Shown: piece after piece, positions 35,098 through 43,947 of the stretch
Numbering within the stretch: position 1 is the first letter of the stretch
How the letters are laid out: each line of letters opens with the position of its first letter
From: JAJECS01 sp965262745
Lineage (GTDB): Bacteria > Chloroflexota > UBA11872
Reading direction: 5' to 3'
NCBI GenBank assembly: GCA_965262745.1
Contig: OZ253558.1
Span: 868,001 to 932,000, forward strand
DNA: 64,000 bases
The notes under the pieces: model-generated
Told to the model about the DNA's origin: nothing
Databases searched by the model: none
Seen by the model: only the letters and a program-made list of their open reading frames with translations
Translations under genes and position numbers: made by a program

Positions 35098-35589
35098 CTA
35101 CCTCCTCGGCGACGTATCGCCGTACTTCGCGGCCACGGCCGTGGCAACGTTTGATGGCACAAACGGCCCCACACTACGGCCAAGGGCACCGATCTCCCGC
35201 ACCAACGACGAACTCACGTACGCATGCTCAGGCGCTGAGAGGAAGAACACCGTATCCAACTCTGGCGCGAGACGGCGGTTCATGGCCGACAGCGCAAATT
35301 CATATTCGAAGTCGGACACTGCTCGCAGACCACGCACAAGGACGCTCGCTCCAATCTCCCTCGCAAAGTCTACCGTGAGACCCCGATAGTCGCGTACGGA
35401 AACATTGGGCAAATGCGCGGTTGCCTCCCGCAATAGCGCCACGCGTTCTTCGGTCGAAAAGAGCGTGCGCGATTCCGGCTGCTCGTAGACCCCCGCCACC
35501 ACTTCGACGTGACAGGCCGAACTGCGAGAGATCAGGTCCAAATGCCCGTTGGTCGCTGGATCGAATGTGGCAGCAAAAAGTGCCCGCAT
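35098..35589 (-). CDS. coaD: Phosphopantetheine adenylyltransferase
   Basis: The 163-residue enzyme makes dephospho-CoA. It has the nucleotidyltransferase motif near the N-terminus (FDPATNGHLDLI), VRGLRAVSDFEYE and the late SSSLVREI. It supplies CoA, the source of the ACP prosthetic group, which fits the fatty-acid context. RsmD-coaD is a common pair. Confidence 0.96.
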   Translation of the reverse strand: MRALFAATFDPATNGHLDLISRSSACHVEVVAGVYEQPESRTLFSTEERVALLREATAHLPNVSVRDYRGLTVDFAREIGASVLVRGLRAVSDFEYEFALSAMNRRLAPELDTVFFLSAPEHAYVSSSLVREIGALGRSVGPFVPSNVATAVAAKYGDTSPRR

Positions 35590-35631
35590 GCCGGAATGCC
35601 CTTGGAGGTGCGACCGCGATTATAGCGACAT

Positions 35632-36210
35632 TCAATATTCCTCGGATTCGTCCTTCACGCAACGGCGATAGACGGCAAAGGCTCCATCGCCATGACGCCG
35701 TGTCTTCCACTCCGACCATGCCGGCGGCGGGTCGGGAGCGGCACGCCGTGCGCTGTACTCGGCGACAATCAATCCCCCGGCGGCAAGCACGCCCGGCTGC
35801 GCCAGCCGTTCCATGAGCGAGACCCACGGGTCATCATCGTAGGGCGGGTCTGCTAGAACCAGTCCAAATGGGCCGCCAGCCGCCAGGTCGGCGCGGAGCA
35901 CGTGGGCGCGGTCGACGCCTGCGCAATGCTCCAGATCCAGCCGGTGCAGGTTGGCGCGAATCGCCGCGCACGCGCGGGCGTCCCGCTCAATGAACCGCAC
36001 ACGTTCGGCGCCACGGCTGAGGGCCTCAAGGCCAAGGGCGCCAGAACCCGCGTAACAGTCAAGTACCCGCGCCGGCGGCGGAGTGCCCAGTGAATCGAAA
36101 ATGGCCGCACGCATGCGATCGATTGTTGGACGCGTTGCACCCCCGACGTCGATGCGCTGCCCGCGAAACTCGCCCGCGACCACGCGGAGACCGCGCCCCC
36201 TGGATGGCAC
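35632..36210 (-). CDS. rsmD: 16S rRNA (guanine-966-N2)-methyltransferase
   Basis: The 192-residue SAM-dependent enzyme has VLDCYAGSGALGLEALSRGA for SAM binding and the catalytic ADPPYDDD motif. The N-terminus GLRVVAGEFRGQRI is typical of RsmD. It lies between recG and coaD in the minus-strand operon. Confidence 0.94.
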   Translation of the reverse strand: MPSRGRGLRVVAGEFRGQRIDVGGATRPTIDRMRAAIFDSLGTPPPARVLDCYAGSGALGLEALSRGAERVRFIERDARACAAIRANLHRLDLEHCAGVDRAHVLRADLAAGGPFGLVLADPPYDDDPWVSLMERLAQPGVLAAGGLIVAEYSARRAAPDPPPAWSEWKTRRHGDGAFAVYRRCVKDESEEY

Positions 36211-36245
36211 TCAGGGCCGGCTGGGCGAGATACTGGGCTCCAGGC

Positions 36246-38570
36246 TCAGTTCCATTCGCTCTCCTGGAGCATCGAATGAACGGCGGCCGCCAGCCCTGCG
36301 TGCTCTGGGCGTTGCAGCTCAGGGTCCGACTGCATGATGGCTTCCGCATCCTCGCGCGTCCGCCGAATCATCGCCATGTCGCTCACATTCGCAAACTGAA
36401 AGCTCGTCAACCCGTGCTGGCGCGTGCCCAAGATATCGCCTGGGCCACGCAACTCAAGGTCGCGTTCCGCGAGCTCGAATCCATCGTGCACGGTCTGCAG
36501 AACGCGGAGCCTGGCATTCTCCTTGGCATCGGTGGTATCGCTGAGCAGCAGGCAATGGCTCTGCTGGTCGCCGCGCCCAACGCGCCCGCGCAACTGGTGC
36601 AGTTGCGACAGGCCGAAACGCTCGGCGCCTTCAATCATCATCACGGTGGCCTGCGGCACGTCAATGCCGACTTCCACAACGGCCGTGCTAACCAGGATCT
36701 TTACCTCACCGTCCCGGAAGGCCCGCATCGCGGCGTCCTTGGCTTTGGCGCTCAGCCGCCCGTGCATGAGACCGACGGCATGCGCCAGGTCGGGATAGAC
36801 CAGCGTGGTGAGGCGTTCGTATTCGTCCTTGGCGGACCGCACTTGCAGCGTCTCGGATTCCTGAACGAGCGGACAGATCACAAACGCCTGTCCACCGGCC
36901 TCCACGCACTTGCGCACAAACGCGTAGGCGTCCGCCCGACGCGACGGCGGCACCCACGCCGTGCGCACCGGCATCCGCCCGCTCGGCATTTCACGGATTG
37001 AGGTGATATCCAAGTCGCCATAGAACGTGAGCGCCAGCGTGCGCGGAATGGGGGTGGCGGTCATCGCCAGCAGATGCGGGTTATAACCCTTGGCCCGAAT
37101 TTCACCCCGCTGCTGGACGCCGAACCGATGCTGCTCGTCAACCACGGCAAGGTTCAAGCGAGCGAACCGTGCGCTTTGCTGGATGAGTGCCTGCGTGCCC
37201 ACGACCACGCCGATCTCGCCGGCAGCCACGTCCCGCCACAACTGACGCTTCGCCGCGGCCGGAACCCCGCCGGAGATGCGCTCAACCCGCACGCCGAGCG
37301 GTTCCAGCAAGGCTGCGAGCGTCTGCGTATGCTGCTCAGCCAGAACTTCAGTGGGTGCCATCATCGCGCCCTGCCAGCCTGCGCGGCACACCGCAAAGAG
37401 CGCGCCCGCCGCAACGGCCGTTTTCCCCGAGCCCACATCACCTTGGAGAAGCCGGCTCATCGGTATGTCGCCGCGGATGTCGTTGAGGACGGCGGCCAGC
37501 GCCGCCCGCTGATCGCCGGTGAGCTTGAACGGCAGGCGGGCGCCAAACTCCGCCATCGCATCGCGGTCAAACACGACCGGCTGCCCCGGCTGGGCGTCGC
37601 GCCAGCGCCGCCGATGGGTGAGGATTGCCAGCTGATACACCAGTAGCTCGTCGTACGCTAGGCGAGCCAGCGCCGCCTCGGCACGGGCCGCCGAGTCCGG
37701 GCGGTGCATCGTGACCACCGCGTCCGTCAGGCCGGGCAACTCGTGGCGCTGCCGCACGATGTCCGGCAACGGGTCCTCGAGGACGTGCGCGTGGGAATCA
37801 ACGGCCGCGGACACCCACCGCCGCAACTGACGCTGGGTCACCCCAGCGGTCAAGGGGTAGACGGGCACAAGACGGCCAGCGTGGAGTCGTTCAGCCGCAT
37901 CCAGCTCGTATTCCGGGCTTGTCAGCTGCAGCCCCTGCCGGCCGTACTCGACGCGGCCGGCGAGCGCGACGTTGGGGCGACCCGCCAGCGTGTTCGCCAG
38001 GTACGGCTGGTTGAACCACACAGCGCTGATCTGGCCCGTGTCGTCCTGCAAGACGGCCTCGGTGATGGTGAGACGCCGGGATTGCGCTCGCCGGGATGCG
38101 ACATCGATAACCGCCCCGACGAGCGTCACGTCGTCCCCGGCATTGACGGAGGCAACGGGGACGGTCGTGCTGTGGTCGATATAGCGATGAGGCGCATGCC
38201 GCAGCAAGTCGCCGATGGTCGCGATGCCGAGGCTGCGCAGCCGCTTAGCCGCCGCAGCGCCGACGCCCCAGAGCTCGGTAACCGGATCGTCCGGACTGCC
38301 CCGTGAGGCGGGAGCATCGCCGTTGCTGAGAAGCGGCAGCACGGCTTCCGCCAACCGGAGCCGCGTCGCCGGCTGCAACGTCGAGTATTTGGAAAGCCGT
38401 CGCAGCGCGGCGGCAATGTCGGGCGGCGAGTCACCGAAGTTGCCCTCGAGCCAGCGGGAAAGCCCCTCGGCAAGCGTGGTGTCGCGATACCCGGCGCGCT
38501 GCTCATCGCGAAGGATCTGCGCGACACGCTCGACCATCGCCTGCGCGGCTGGCGCGCCGGCGCCACTCAC
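36246..38570 (-). CDS. recG: ATP-dependent DNA helicase RecG
   Basis: The 774-residue replication-fork helicase has an N-terminal wedge/OB region (VTLVGAVIDVASRRAQSRR), Walker A LLQGDVGSGKT, DEQHRFGVQQR (motif II), MTATPIPRTL (motif III) and a motif VI QLRGRVGRG. It remodels stalled forks. All motor motifs are intact, in contrast to the PriA in this window. Start is a GTG at 38570, three bases after the fakA stop. Confidence 0.96.
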   Translation of the reverse strand: MSGAGAPAAQAMVERVAQILRDEQRAGYRDTTLAEGLSRWLEGNFGDSPPDIAAALRRLSKYSTLQPATRLRLAEAVLPLLSNGDAPASRGSPDDPVTELWGVGAAAAKRLRSLGIATIGDLLRHAPHRYIDHSTTVPVASVNAGDDVTLVGAVIDVASRRAQSRRLTITEAVLQDDTGQISAVWFNQPYLANTLAGRPNVALAGRVEYGRQGLQLTSPEYELDAAERLHAGRLVPVYPLTAGVTQRQLRRWVSAAVDSHAHVLEDPLPDIVRQRHELPGLTDAVVTMHRPDSAARAEAALARLAYDELLVYQLAILTHRRRWRDAQPGQPVVFDRDAMAEFGARLPFKLTGDQRAALAAVLNDIRGDIPMSRLLQGDVGSGKTAVAAGALFAVCRAGWQGAMMAPTEVLAEQHTQTLAALLEPLGVRVERISGGVPAAAKRQLWRDVAAGEIGVVVGTQALIQQSARFARLNLAVVDEQHRFGVQQRGEIRAKGYNPHLLAMTATPIPRTLALTFYGDLDITSIREMPSGRMPVRTAWVPPSRRADAYAFVRKCVEAGGQAFVICPLVQESETLQVRSAKDEYERLTTLVYPDLAHAVGLMHGRLSAKAKDAAMRAFRDGEVKILVSTAVVEVGIDVPQATVMMIEGAERFGLSQLHQLRGRVGRGDQQSHCLLLSDTTDAKENARLRVLQTVHDGFELAERDLELRGPGDILGTRQHGLTSFQFANVSDMAMIRRTREDAEAIMQSDPELQRPEHAGLAAAVHSMLQESEWN

Positions 38571-38573
38571 CTG

Positions 38574-40217
38574 CTACTCGACCGAGATGACGTAGTCGTA
38601 GAGCGCCTGGCCGCCCCGAAACATCTCGACTTCAAGGTCCGGAAAGCTCACCCGAAGATCATCACTCAGCTGGTCAACGGCAGCCGCCGCCACGTTGCGG
38701 CCGTAGTACACGGTGGCCAGTTCCGGCTCGAGCTCGCCGAGGTCCTCCAGCAAGCATTTCACCAAGGTGTTTCGATCTTGGTCGGTCATAACGAGCTCAT
38801 CGTCCTTGAGGCCCAGGTAGTCGCCCTGCTTGATCGCCAAGCCTCCGATCTTGGCATCCCGCACGGCCTGGGTGACTTCCAGCGTGGTGATGTCATCCGC
38901 CGCCGCCCGCATCATGCGCTCGTTCACATCGACCGATGCCGTGGCGTTGAACGCCACGAGCGCGGCAACACCCTCGGGCAGGGTGCGCGTGGTAACCACA
39001 CGCACGTCCTTGCTGGACTGATCCGCCGCCTGACGCGCGGCCAACACGATGTTCTTGTTGTTCGGCAAGACCACGGCCCAGTCACCCTCCAGTGCCTCGA
39101 CGGCCTGCAGGATGTCACCGGCGCTCGGATTCATGCTGGCCCCGCCCTCGACGACCGTGGCGCCGAGGCTGTCGAAGACTTGCGTCAGACCTTCTCCGGT
39201 GGCGGTTGCCACGACCGGGACCCGCGCAGCCGTCACGGTGGACACTTCGGTGGCGGCCACGGCAAAACTCGCCGCCTGTTGCATATCCATGTTTTCCGCC
39301 TTGACGGCGTCCAGCGGGCCATAGGCCAGCGCCGCGTTCAGAACCTCACCCGGCGTCTCCGTGTGCACATGCACGCGAATCAGCGTCGGATCACCCACCA
39401 CCAACAATGAGCCGCCGTATTCGCCCATTTTTTCGCGGACCACATCGGTTTTCATGTCCGTGCCGAGGATCACGAACTCGGTGCAATAGCCGTGCTCGTC
39501 GGCGCCGTGAGCGGCGGCAAATTCCGAGAAAGTCTCGGTGGCGCGGTCTTCAACGGCCATTTCCGGGGGCGGCAGGCCGCGCAAGTCACGCAGCAGCCCC
39601 TCGTAGATAACAAGCAGGCCTTGGCCGCCCGCATCGACGACCCCGGCCTCCTTGAGCACGGCCAGTTGCTCGGGCGTCCGCTGAACCGACGTGCGGGCCG
39701 CGTCGACGACGGCCGTCGCCATGTCCTCCAAGCTGCCTACGGCGTTCGCCACCGCCGCCTTCCCCGCGTCACGCGCCACGGTGAGAATGGTGCCCTCGAC
39801 CGGATTCGTCACCGACTCGTCGGCGGCCCGAGACGCCTGCTCGATGCCACGGGCGAATTCGGCCGGACCGCAGTGCGCAACTTTCGCCAGCCCTTCGCTC
39901 ATGCCGCGCAGGATTTGGGAGAGGATCACTCCGGAATTGCCGCGAGCCCCCAGCAGAGCCCCCCGCGCGAGGCCGCGTCCCACTTCGGCAACGGTGGGCG
40001 AGTCCAGACGAGAGACCTGTTCCACCGCGGCGCGCAGCGTCATCACCATGTTGGTGCCGGTGTCGCCGTCAGGGACGGGAAAGACGTTGAGGCGGTCAAT
40101 GCGCGCCGAGTTCGCCTCAAGCCATTGCAGGCTCGCGGCGATGCCCCGCTGAAAGGCAGTTCCGGACAGGACCTCGGGTTGCACGGCCTCGGCATCGTGC
40201 TCGTCGCGTGGCGCCAC
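38574..40217 (-). CDS. fakA: DhaL/DAK2-domain kinase, fatty acid kinase FakA-like
   Basis: The 547-residue protein has an N-terminal Dak phosphatase/kinase (DhaL) domain with NVFPVPDGDTGTNM and GARGNSGVILSQ, a middle region with YCTEFVI, and a C-terminal EDD-like domain ending in LEVEMFRGGQALYDYV. FakA phosphorylates fatty acids bound to a FakB (DegV) partner, feeding them to phospholipid synthesis; no degV gene is in the window. The GTG start at 40217 is chosen because AAAAAGGA lies seven bases upstream; the open frame to 40427 runs antisense into rpmB. It heads the recG to tatC operon. Confidence 0.9.
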   Translation of the reverse strand: MAPRDEHDAEAVQPEVLSGTAFQRGIAASLQWLEANSARIDRLNVFPVPDGDTGTNMVMTLRAAVEQVSRLDSPTVAEVGRGLARGALLGARGNSGVILSQILRGMSEGLAKVAHCGPAEFARGIEQASRAADESVTNPVEGTILTVARDAGKAAVANAVGSLEDMATAVVDAARTSVQRTPEQLAVLKEAGVVDAGGQGLLVIYEGLLRDLRGLPPPEMAVEDRATETFSEFAAAHGADEHGYCTEFVILGTDMKTDVVREKMGEYGGSLLVVGDPTLIRVHVHTETPGEVLNAALAYGPLDAVKAENMDMQQAASFAVAATEVSTVTAARVPVVATATGEGLTQVFDSLGATVVEGGASMNPSAGDILQAVEALEGDWAVVLPNNKNIVLAARQAADQSSKDVRVVTTRTLPEGVAALVAFNATASVDVNERMMRAAADDITTLEVTQAVRDAKIGGLAIKQGDYLGLKDDELVMTDQDRNTLVKCLLEDLGELEPELATVYYGRNVAAAAVDQLSDDLRVSFPDLEVEMFRGGQALYDYVISVE

Positions 40218-40254
40218 TGTTCTGTCCTTTTTCCGTGCTAGCCTGTTGCGGGCG

Positions 40255-40283
40255 ATCTTAGGAACGCCTCGATTTCTCCGCAA
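40255..40283 (-). promoter_or_regulatory. Sigma-70-type promoter for fakA and the long downstream operon
   Basis: On the minus strand a TTGCGG -35 (40278-40283) and a TAAGAT -10 (40255-40260) are 17 bases apart. A start near 40248 would give a leader of about 30 bases containing the AAAAAGGA ribosome site of fakA. The TAAGAT hexamer recurs ahead of rpsU. Confidence 0.5.
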
Positions 40284-40304
40284 CGTAACGAGATGGTGGG
40301 TCCC

Positions 40305-40511
40305 GTGGCGAGTTGTCAGGTCTGCGGCACGCGTACGCAATTTGGCCATTATATTCGTCACAAGGCCTCCGGGCGCTGGGAACGAAAAGCCACCAAGAAA
40401 CCGCGCCGATGGCGCGTGAACGTCCAACGCAAGCGGGTGTTCGTTGACGGGCGCTACAAGCGCATGAGCATCTGCACCGGCTGCATCCGCACCCTCGACA
40501 AAGAGGCCTAG
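40305..40511 (+). CDS. rpmB: 50S ribosomal protein L28
   Basis: The protein is 68 residues, with CQVCGTRTQFGHYIRHKASG, KPRRWRVNVQRKRVF and CTGCIRTLDKEA; two cysteine pairs suggest a zinc-binding form. L28 normally starts M-A-x-C, so the GTG at 40305, with GGTGGG just upstream, is preferred over the ATG at 40293 (four residues longer). Its TAG shares a CTAG with the stop of the convergent rpe gene. It is divergent from fakA. Confidence 0.93.
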   Translation: MASCQVCGTRTQFGHYIRHKASGRWERKATKKPRRWRVNVQRKRVFVDGRYKRMSICTGCIRTLDKEA

Positions 40512-41167
40512 CCCGCGGCGCGCCTGAGAGCGTGCACTCCCGCAGCCGGTCCGTCCGCATGGCCGAAGATCGAGGTTCCGGCGACGAGAACATCTCCGCC
40601 CGCCTTAGCGACGCGCGCTGCAACATCGGCATTGATGCCGCCGTCGACCACCAAGTCAATGCTGCGGGACTGCGCACTGATCCGTTCGGCGAGTGAGGCG
40701 ATGCGATCGAGCATTTCAGGAATGAACGCCTGACCGCCCGCCCCTGGCTCCACGCTCATCACCAACACCAGGTCAACAGCATCCAGATACGGCCACAGCG
40801 ATGACTCTTGCGTCCCGGGCCGCAGCGTCAGCCCGGCGCGCACGCCGAGATCGCGGATACGCCGCAGAGTTTCGGCAGGATCGACGACGGCTTCGACGTG
40901 AATCGTGATCGCGTCGGCGCCCGCAGCCGCAAAGGCCTCGAGGTGCGGCTCGACCGGCTGGATCATCAGATGCACGTCCAGCGGCAGCCGGGTCGCGGAT
41001 CGCGCCGCCGTAACCGCGTTCGTGCCGAACGAAATGCTCGGCACGAACGCGCCATCCATCACGTCGATGTGAATCCAATCGGCGCCGCCGGCGTCAATGG
41101 CCTGGATTTCTTCGCCCAAGCGGCCGAAGTCCGCCGCCAGGATGGACGGCGCGATGCGCACCGGCAC
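40508..41167 (-). CDS. rpe: Ribulose-phosphate 3-epimerase
   Basis: The 219-residue TIM-barrel enzyme interconverts ribulose-5-P and xylulose-5-P. It has RIAPSILAADFGRL, WIHIDVMDGAFVPSISFG, LDVHLMI and a late LVVDGGINAD. The start is a GTG at 41167, with a second in-frame GTG two codons later. It ends the long minus-strand run that begins at the wecA-like gene. Confidence 0.95.
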   Translation of the reverse strand: MPVRIAPSILAADFGRLGEEIQAIDAGGADWIHIDVMDGAFVPSISFGTNAVTAARSATRLPLDVHLMIQPVEPHLEAFAAAGADAITIHVEAVVDPAETLRRIRDLGVRAGLTLRPGTQESSLWPYLDAVDLVLVMSVEPGAGGQAFIPEMLDRIASLAERISAQSRSIDLVVDGGINADVAARVAKAGGDVLVAGTSIFGHADGPAAGVHALRRAAG

Positions 41168-41179
41168 GTTACCGGGCTT

Positions 41180-42328
41180 TCACGGCTTGAGGCAGTCCCC
41201 CCGGCCCGCGGTAGGTGAACCGGACGCGCCTGGCGCTGCCGGGGACCGGCTCCGCCATGCCGCGCCATCGGCCCGGAGCTGCCCGCACGCGCCGGCGATG
41301 TCGCGTCCCCGCGTCCTACGAATCGTCGCGGACACGCCGTGACGAAGCAGCTCGTCACGGAAGCGGCGCGTCGTTCCCGCCGCCGGGGTCTCGTAGGCCG
41401 CCCCGGGAAAGGGATTGAACGGAATCAGGTTCACGTGGCAAGTCTGCCCGTCCACGAGCCGCGCCAGATCGCGAGCCTGGCCGACATGGTCGTTGACGTC
41501 ACGGAGCATGGTGTACTCGTACGATACCCGCCGTCGCGTCGCGCGCTGGTACGCGATGCTGGCCGCCATCAGCGTCGCCAGGTCCACGTGCTTCGCGAGC
41601 GGCACAAGAGTGGCGCGGACATCGTCGCTCGCGGCATGCAGTGAGATCGCCAGGCCGATTTGCCATGGCCAGCGCGTGAGCTCCTCGATTCCGGCCGGGA
41701 GCCCAACCGTCGAAACCGTGATGTGGCGCGAGCCGAGCCCGCCGCGGTTCGGGTCTGCCAGCGCCGCGATGGCGTCACGCACGTTGGCCGTATTGGCCAG
41801 GGGCTCGCCCATGCCCATGAAGACGACGCGGTTCGGAATTGTCGCCGCTTGGCTCTCGCGCCGCACATGCAGGAACTGGTCCACGATCTCTCCGACACTC
41901 AGGTTGCGCGTCAGTCCCAGAGTGCCCGTGGCGCAAAAGGTGCAACCCATCGCGCATCCGGCTTGCGAGCTTATGCAGACTGTTGTGGATTGACCTCGCT
42001 CGCTCGGCAGCTGCACGGTCTCGAAGACCGTCCCATCGCCAGCTCGAAACAGGAATGCTCGGGTTCCGTCGCCGGCGACCCGCACGCGCTCGGCAGTAAC
42101 GGTGCTGAAGGCAAGCATCCCGTCGAGCCGCTCGCGAAGCCGACGCGGCAGCGGCGTGATCTGGTCGAACCCGTGTGCAGCTCCGTCATAGACCCCGCGT
42201 CGGACCTGGTCGCGTCGGTAGCGGGGCTCCGAGGGAATCATGGCGGCCAGGTCCGCATCGGACACCGCACTGGCGGCGGGCCGCGGCGCTAGCGCGCGAT
42301 CACCGTCGGCCACAGCTTCAGGCGTCAC
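41180..42328 (-). CDS. rlmN: Dual-specificity rRNA/tRNA adenine-C2 methyltransferase
   Basis: The 382-residue radical-SAM enzyme has the cluster motif CAMGCTFC, VFMGMGEPLANTANV, and near the C-terminus RGRDIAGACGQL, whose cysteine resolves the methyl intermediate. It methylates A2503 of 23S rRNA and A37 of some tRNAs. It follows the YugP-like gene by about 36 bases. Confidence 0.96.
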   Translation of the reverse strand: MTPEAVADGDRALAPRPAASAVSDADLAAMIPSEPRYRRDQVRRGVYDGAAHGFDQITPLPRRLRERLDGMLAFSTVTAERVRVAGDGTRAFLFRAGDGTVFETVQLPSERGQSTTVCISSQAGCAMGCTFCATGTLGLTRNLSVGEIVDQFLHVRRESQAATIPNRVVFMGMGEPLANTANVRDAIAALADPNRGGLGSRHITVSTVGLPAGIEELTRWPWQIGLAISLHAASDDVRATLVPLAKHVDLATLMAASIAYQRATRRRVSYEYTMLRDVNDHVGQARDLARLVDGQTCHVNLIPFNPFPGAAYETPAAGTTRRFRDELLRHGVSATIRRTRGRDIAGACGQLRADGAAWRSRSPAAPGASGSPTAGRGDCLKP

Positions 42329-42364
42329 GATTCCACCTGACGCGCAGCGCGTGAGCCGATCCGA

Positions 42365-43090
42365 CTAGTCTCGATTTCCCGACAAGGCCAGCAAGCGGAG
42401 CGCGAAGTACACCACCTGCATGAGGGCGATGACCATCGCCGCGACGTAGGTCAAGGCCGCCGCGTCGAGCACCTTCTTCGCGTGAACCCGCTCGGGGCTG
42501 CTCACGACGCGCACCGACTCCATGAGCTTGAGCGCGCGCGCGCTGGCATTGAACTCCACCGGCAGCGTGATCACTGAGAAGACGAACGCCGTGCTGAAGA
42601 GCACCAGCCCGACAACGGCGATGGGCAGGCCGATCTCGGTCTGCTGCATCAACGCCGCCAGCAAGAAGCCAACGATCAGCAGCACGTAACCAAGCTTTGA
42701 CCCAAACGTCGTGACCGGCACCATCGCGCTGCGCATCACCAGCCACGGATAGCGGGTCTGGTCTTGCACGGCGTGTCCGGCTTCGTGCGCCGCGATAGCG
42801 ACAGCCGCCAGCGAGTTGCTGCTGTAGACGCCCTCCGAAAGCCGCAACACCTTTTGCCGTGGATCGTAGTGGTCGGTCAGCTCGCCGGGCACGCGCCGGA
42901 CCTCCACGTTGTAGAGCCCGACCGCATCGAGAATCCGCCGCGCGGCCATCGCCGCCGGCATGCCGGTTGACGAGACCACCTGCGAGTACTTCTTATAGGT
43001 GCCCCGCACGCGCGACTGGGCCCACATCGCCAGGATGAAAGCCGGCGCAATGAGCAGGAGATACGAAATGTCGAAGAAGGGGAAAAACAC
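42365..43090 (-). CDS. YugP-type membrane zinc metallopeptidase, copy 1
   Basis: The 241-residue protein has an N-terminal membrane helix, the zinc motif AAHEAGHAVQDQ, then two to three helices and the conserved TLPVEFNASARALKLM and KKVLDAAALTYVAA segments of family PF04298. Substrate unknown. It is adjacent to a divergent paralogue, 116 bases upstream. Confidence 0.88.
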   Translation of the reverse strand: MFFPFFDISYLLLIAPAFILAMWAQSRVRGTYKKYSQVVSSTGMPAAMAARRILDAVGLYNVEVRRVPGELTDHYDPRQKVLRLSEGVYSSNSLAAVAIAAHEAGHAVQDQTRYPWLVMRSAMVPVTTFGSKLGYVLLIVGFLLAALMQQTEIGLPIAVVGLVLFSTAFVFSVITLPVEFNASARALKLMESVRVVSSPERVHAKKVLDAAALTYVAAMVIALMQVVYFALRLLALSGNRD

Positions 43091-43206
43091 CGCGCGTACG
43101 CCCCTCGCGAGCCGTAGGCCGCTGTCTCAGATCCGGTCGCTCAAGGTTAGCACCGGGGGACTTCCCGGCTTGTGCAAAATCTCTCCCACGCGCCGCCGTC
43201 TGGAGC

Positions 43207-43908
43207 TCATCTGAACCGGCCAAATATTCGCAGCGCACCCACCAGCACGCGGGCAAACGTGCCCAGAAGCGATGCGAGATACGTCCATGCGGCGGCATCC
43301 AGCAGCTCGCGGACACGCGGGCGCTCGTCTGCCGTAATCATGCCGGTGGCGTCGAGCGACCGTTGCGCGCGGCGGCTGGCATCGAATTCAACCGGCAGCG
43401 TGACGGCGGCAAGCGCGAGGGCGAGCAGGAGCCCGACGACTCCCGACGCCGCAATCGCAAAGGCCGTCGGGTGCCGGGTGGCAATACCGCCGGCCAACCC
43501 GGCCACCATGACCAGCGGCGCGACGGCGGCGACCGCTGAGGTCGCCTTGGCAACGATGCCCCGCAAGCGCAGCAGCGGATGACCCAGCGCGTCCTGCATG
43601 GCGTGGCCAACTTCATGCGCGGCAATGGCCAGCGCGGCGATCGAGGCATCCTCGTAGACCGCGGCGGAAAGGCGAAGCTCGCGTTGCGTAGGGTCGTAGT
43701 GATCCGTGAGGCTTCCGGGAGTCTCGGTCACGCGAACGTCGCGCAGTCCAACCGACGCCAGCATGTGGCGCGCCGCCAGGTGGGCAGGTTGGCCGTAGGT
43801 GGAGACGACGTCGGCATGCCGCGCGAAGCTGGCGCGCACGCGATGTTGCGCCCACAGCACCGCCAGCATGGCAACCAGCGGCACGGCTCCCGCAAGCAAT
43901 ATCGTCAT
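43207..43908 (-). CDS. YugP-type membrane zinc metallopeptidase, copy 2
   Basis: The 233-residue paralogue of the preceding protein has the zinc motif AAHEVGHAMQD, LTDHYDPTQRELRLS and TLPVEFDASRRAQRSL. It is far less similar to copy 1 than the two GH42 copies are to each other, so the duplication is older. It may work with copy 1 as a pair or have its own target. Confidence 0.86.
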   Translation of the reverse strand: MTILLAGAVPLVAMLAVLWAQHRVRASFARHADVVSTYGQPAHLAARHMLASVGLRDVRVTETPGSLTDHYDPTQRELRLSAAVYEDASIAALAIAAHEVGHAMQDALGHPLLRLRGIVAKATSAVAAVAPLVMVAGLAGGIATRHPTAFAIAASGVVGLLLALALAAVTLPVEFDASRRAQRSLDATGMITADERPRVRELLDAAAWTYLASLLGTFARVLVGALRIFGRFR

Positions 43909-43947
43909 GGGGCTCCTCGGTCTCGAACCGAATCCGCGCTCCCGAAT

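Noticed and set aside
40222..40277. Plus-strand promoter for rpmB (TTGCGG with TCGATT)
   Set aside because: Only three of six bases match at -10; the minus-strand fakA promoter in the same spacer is better, so no separate call is made.
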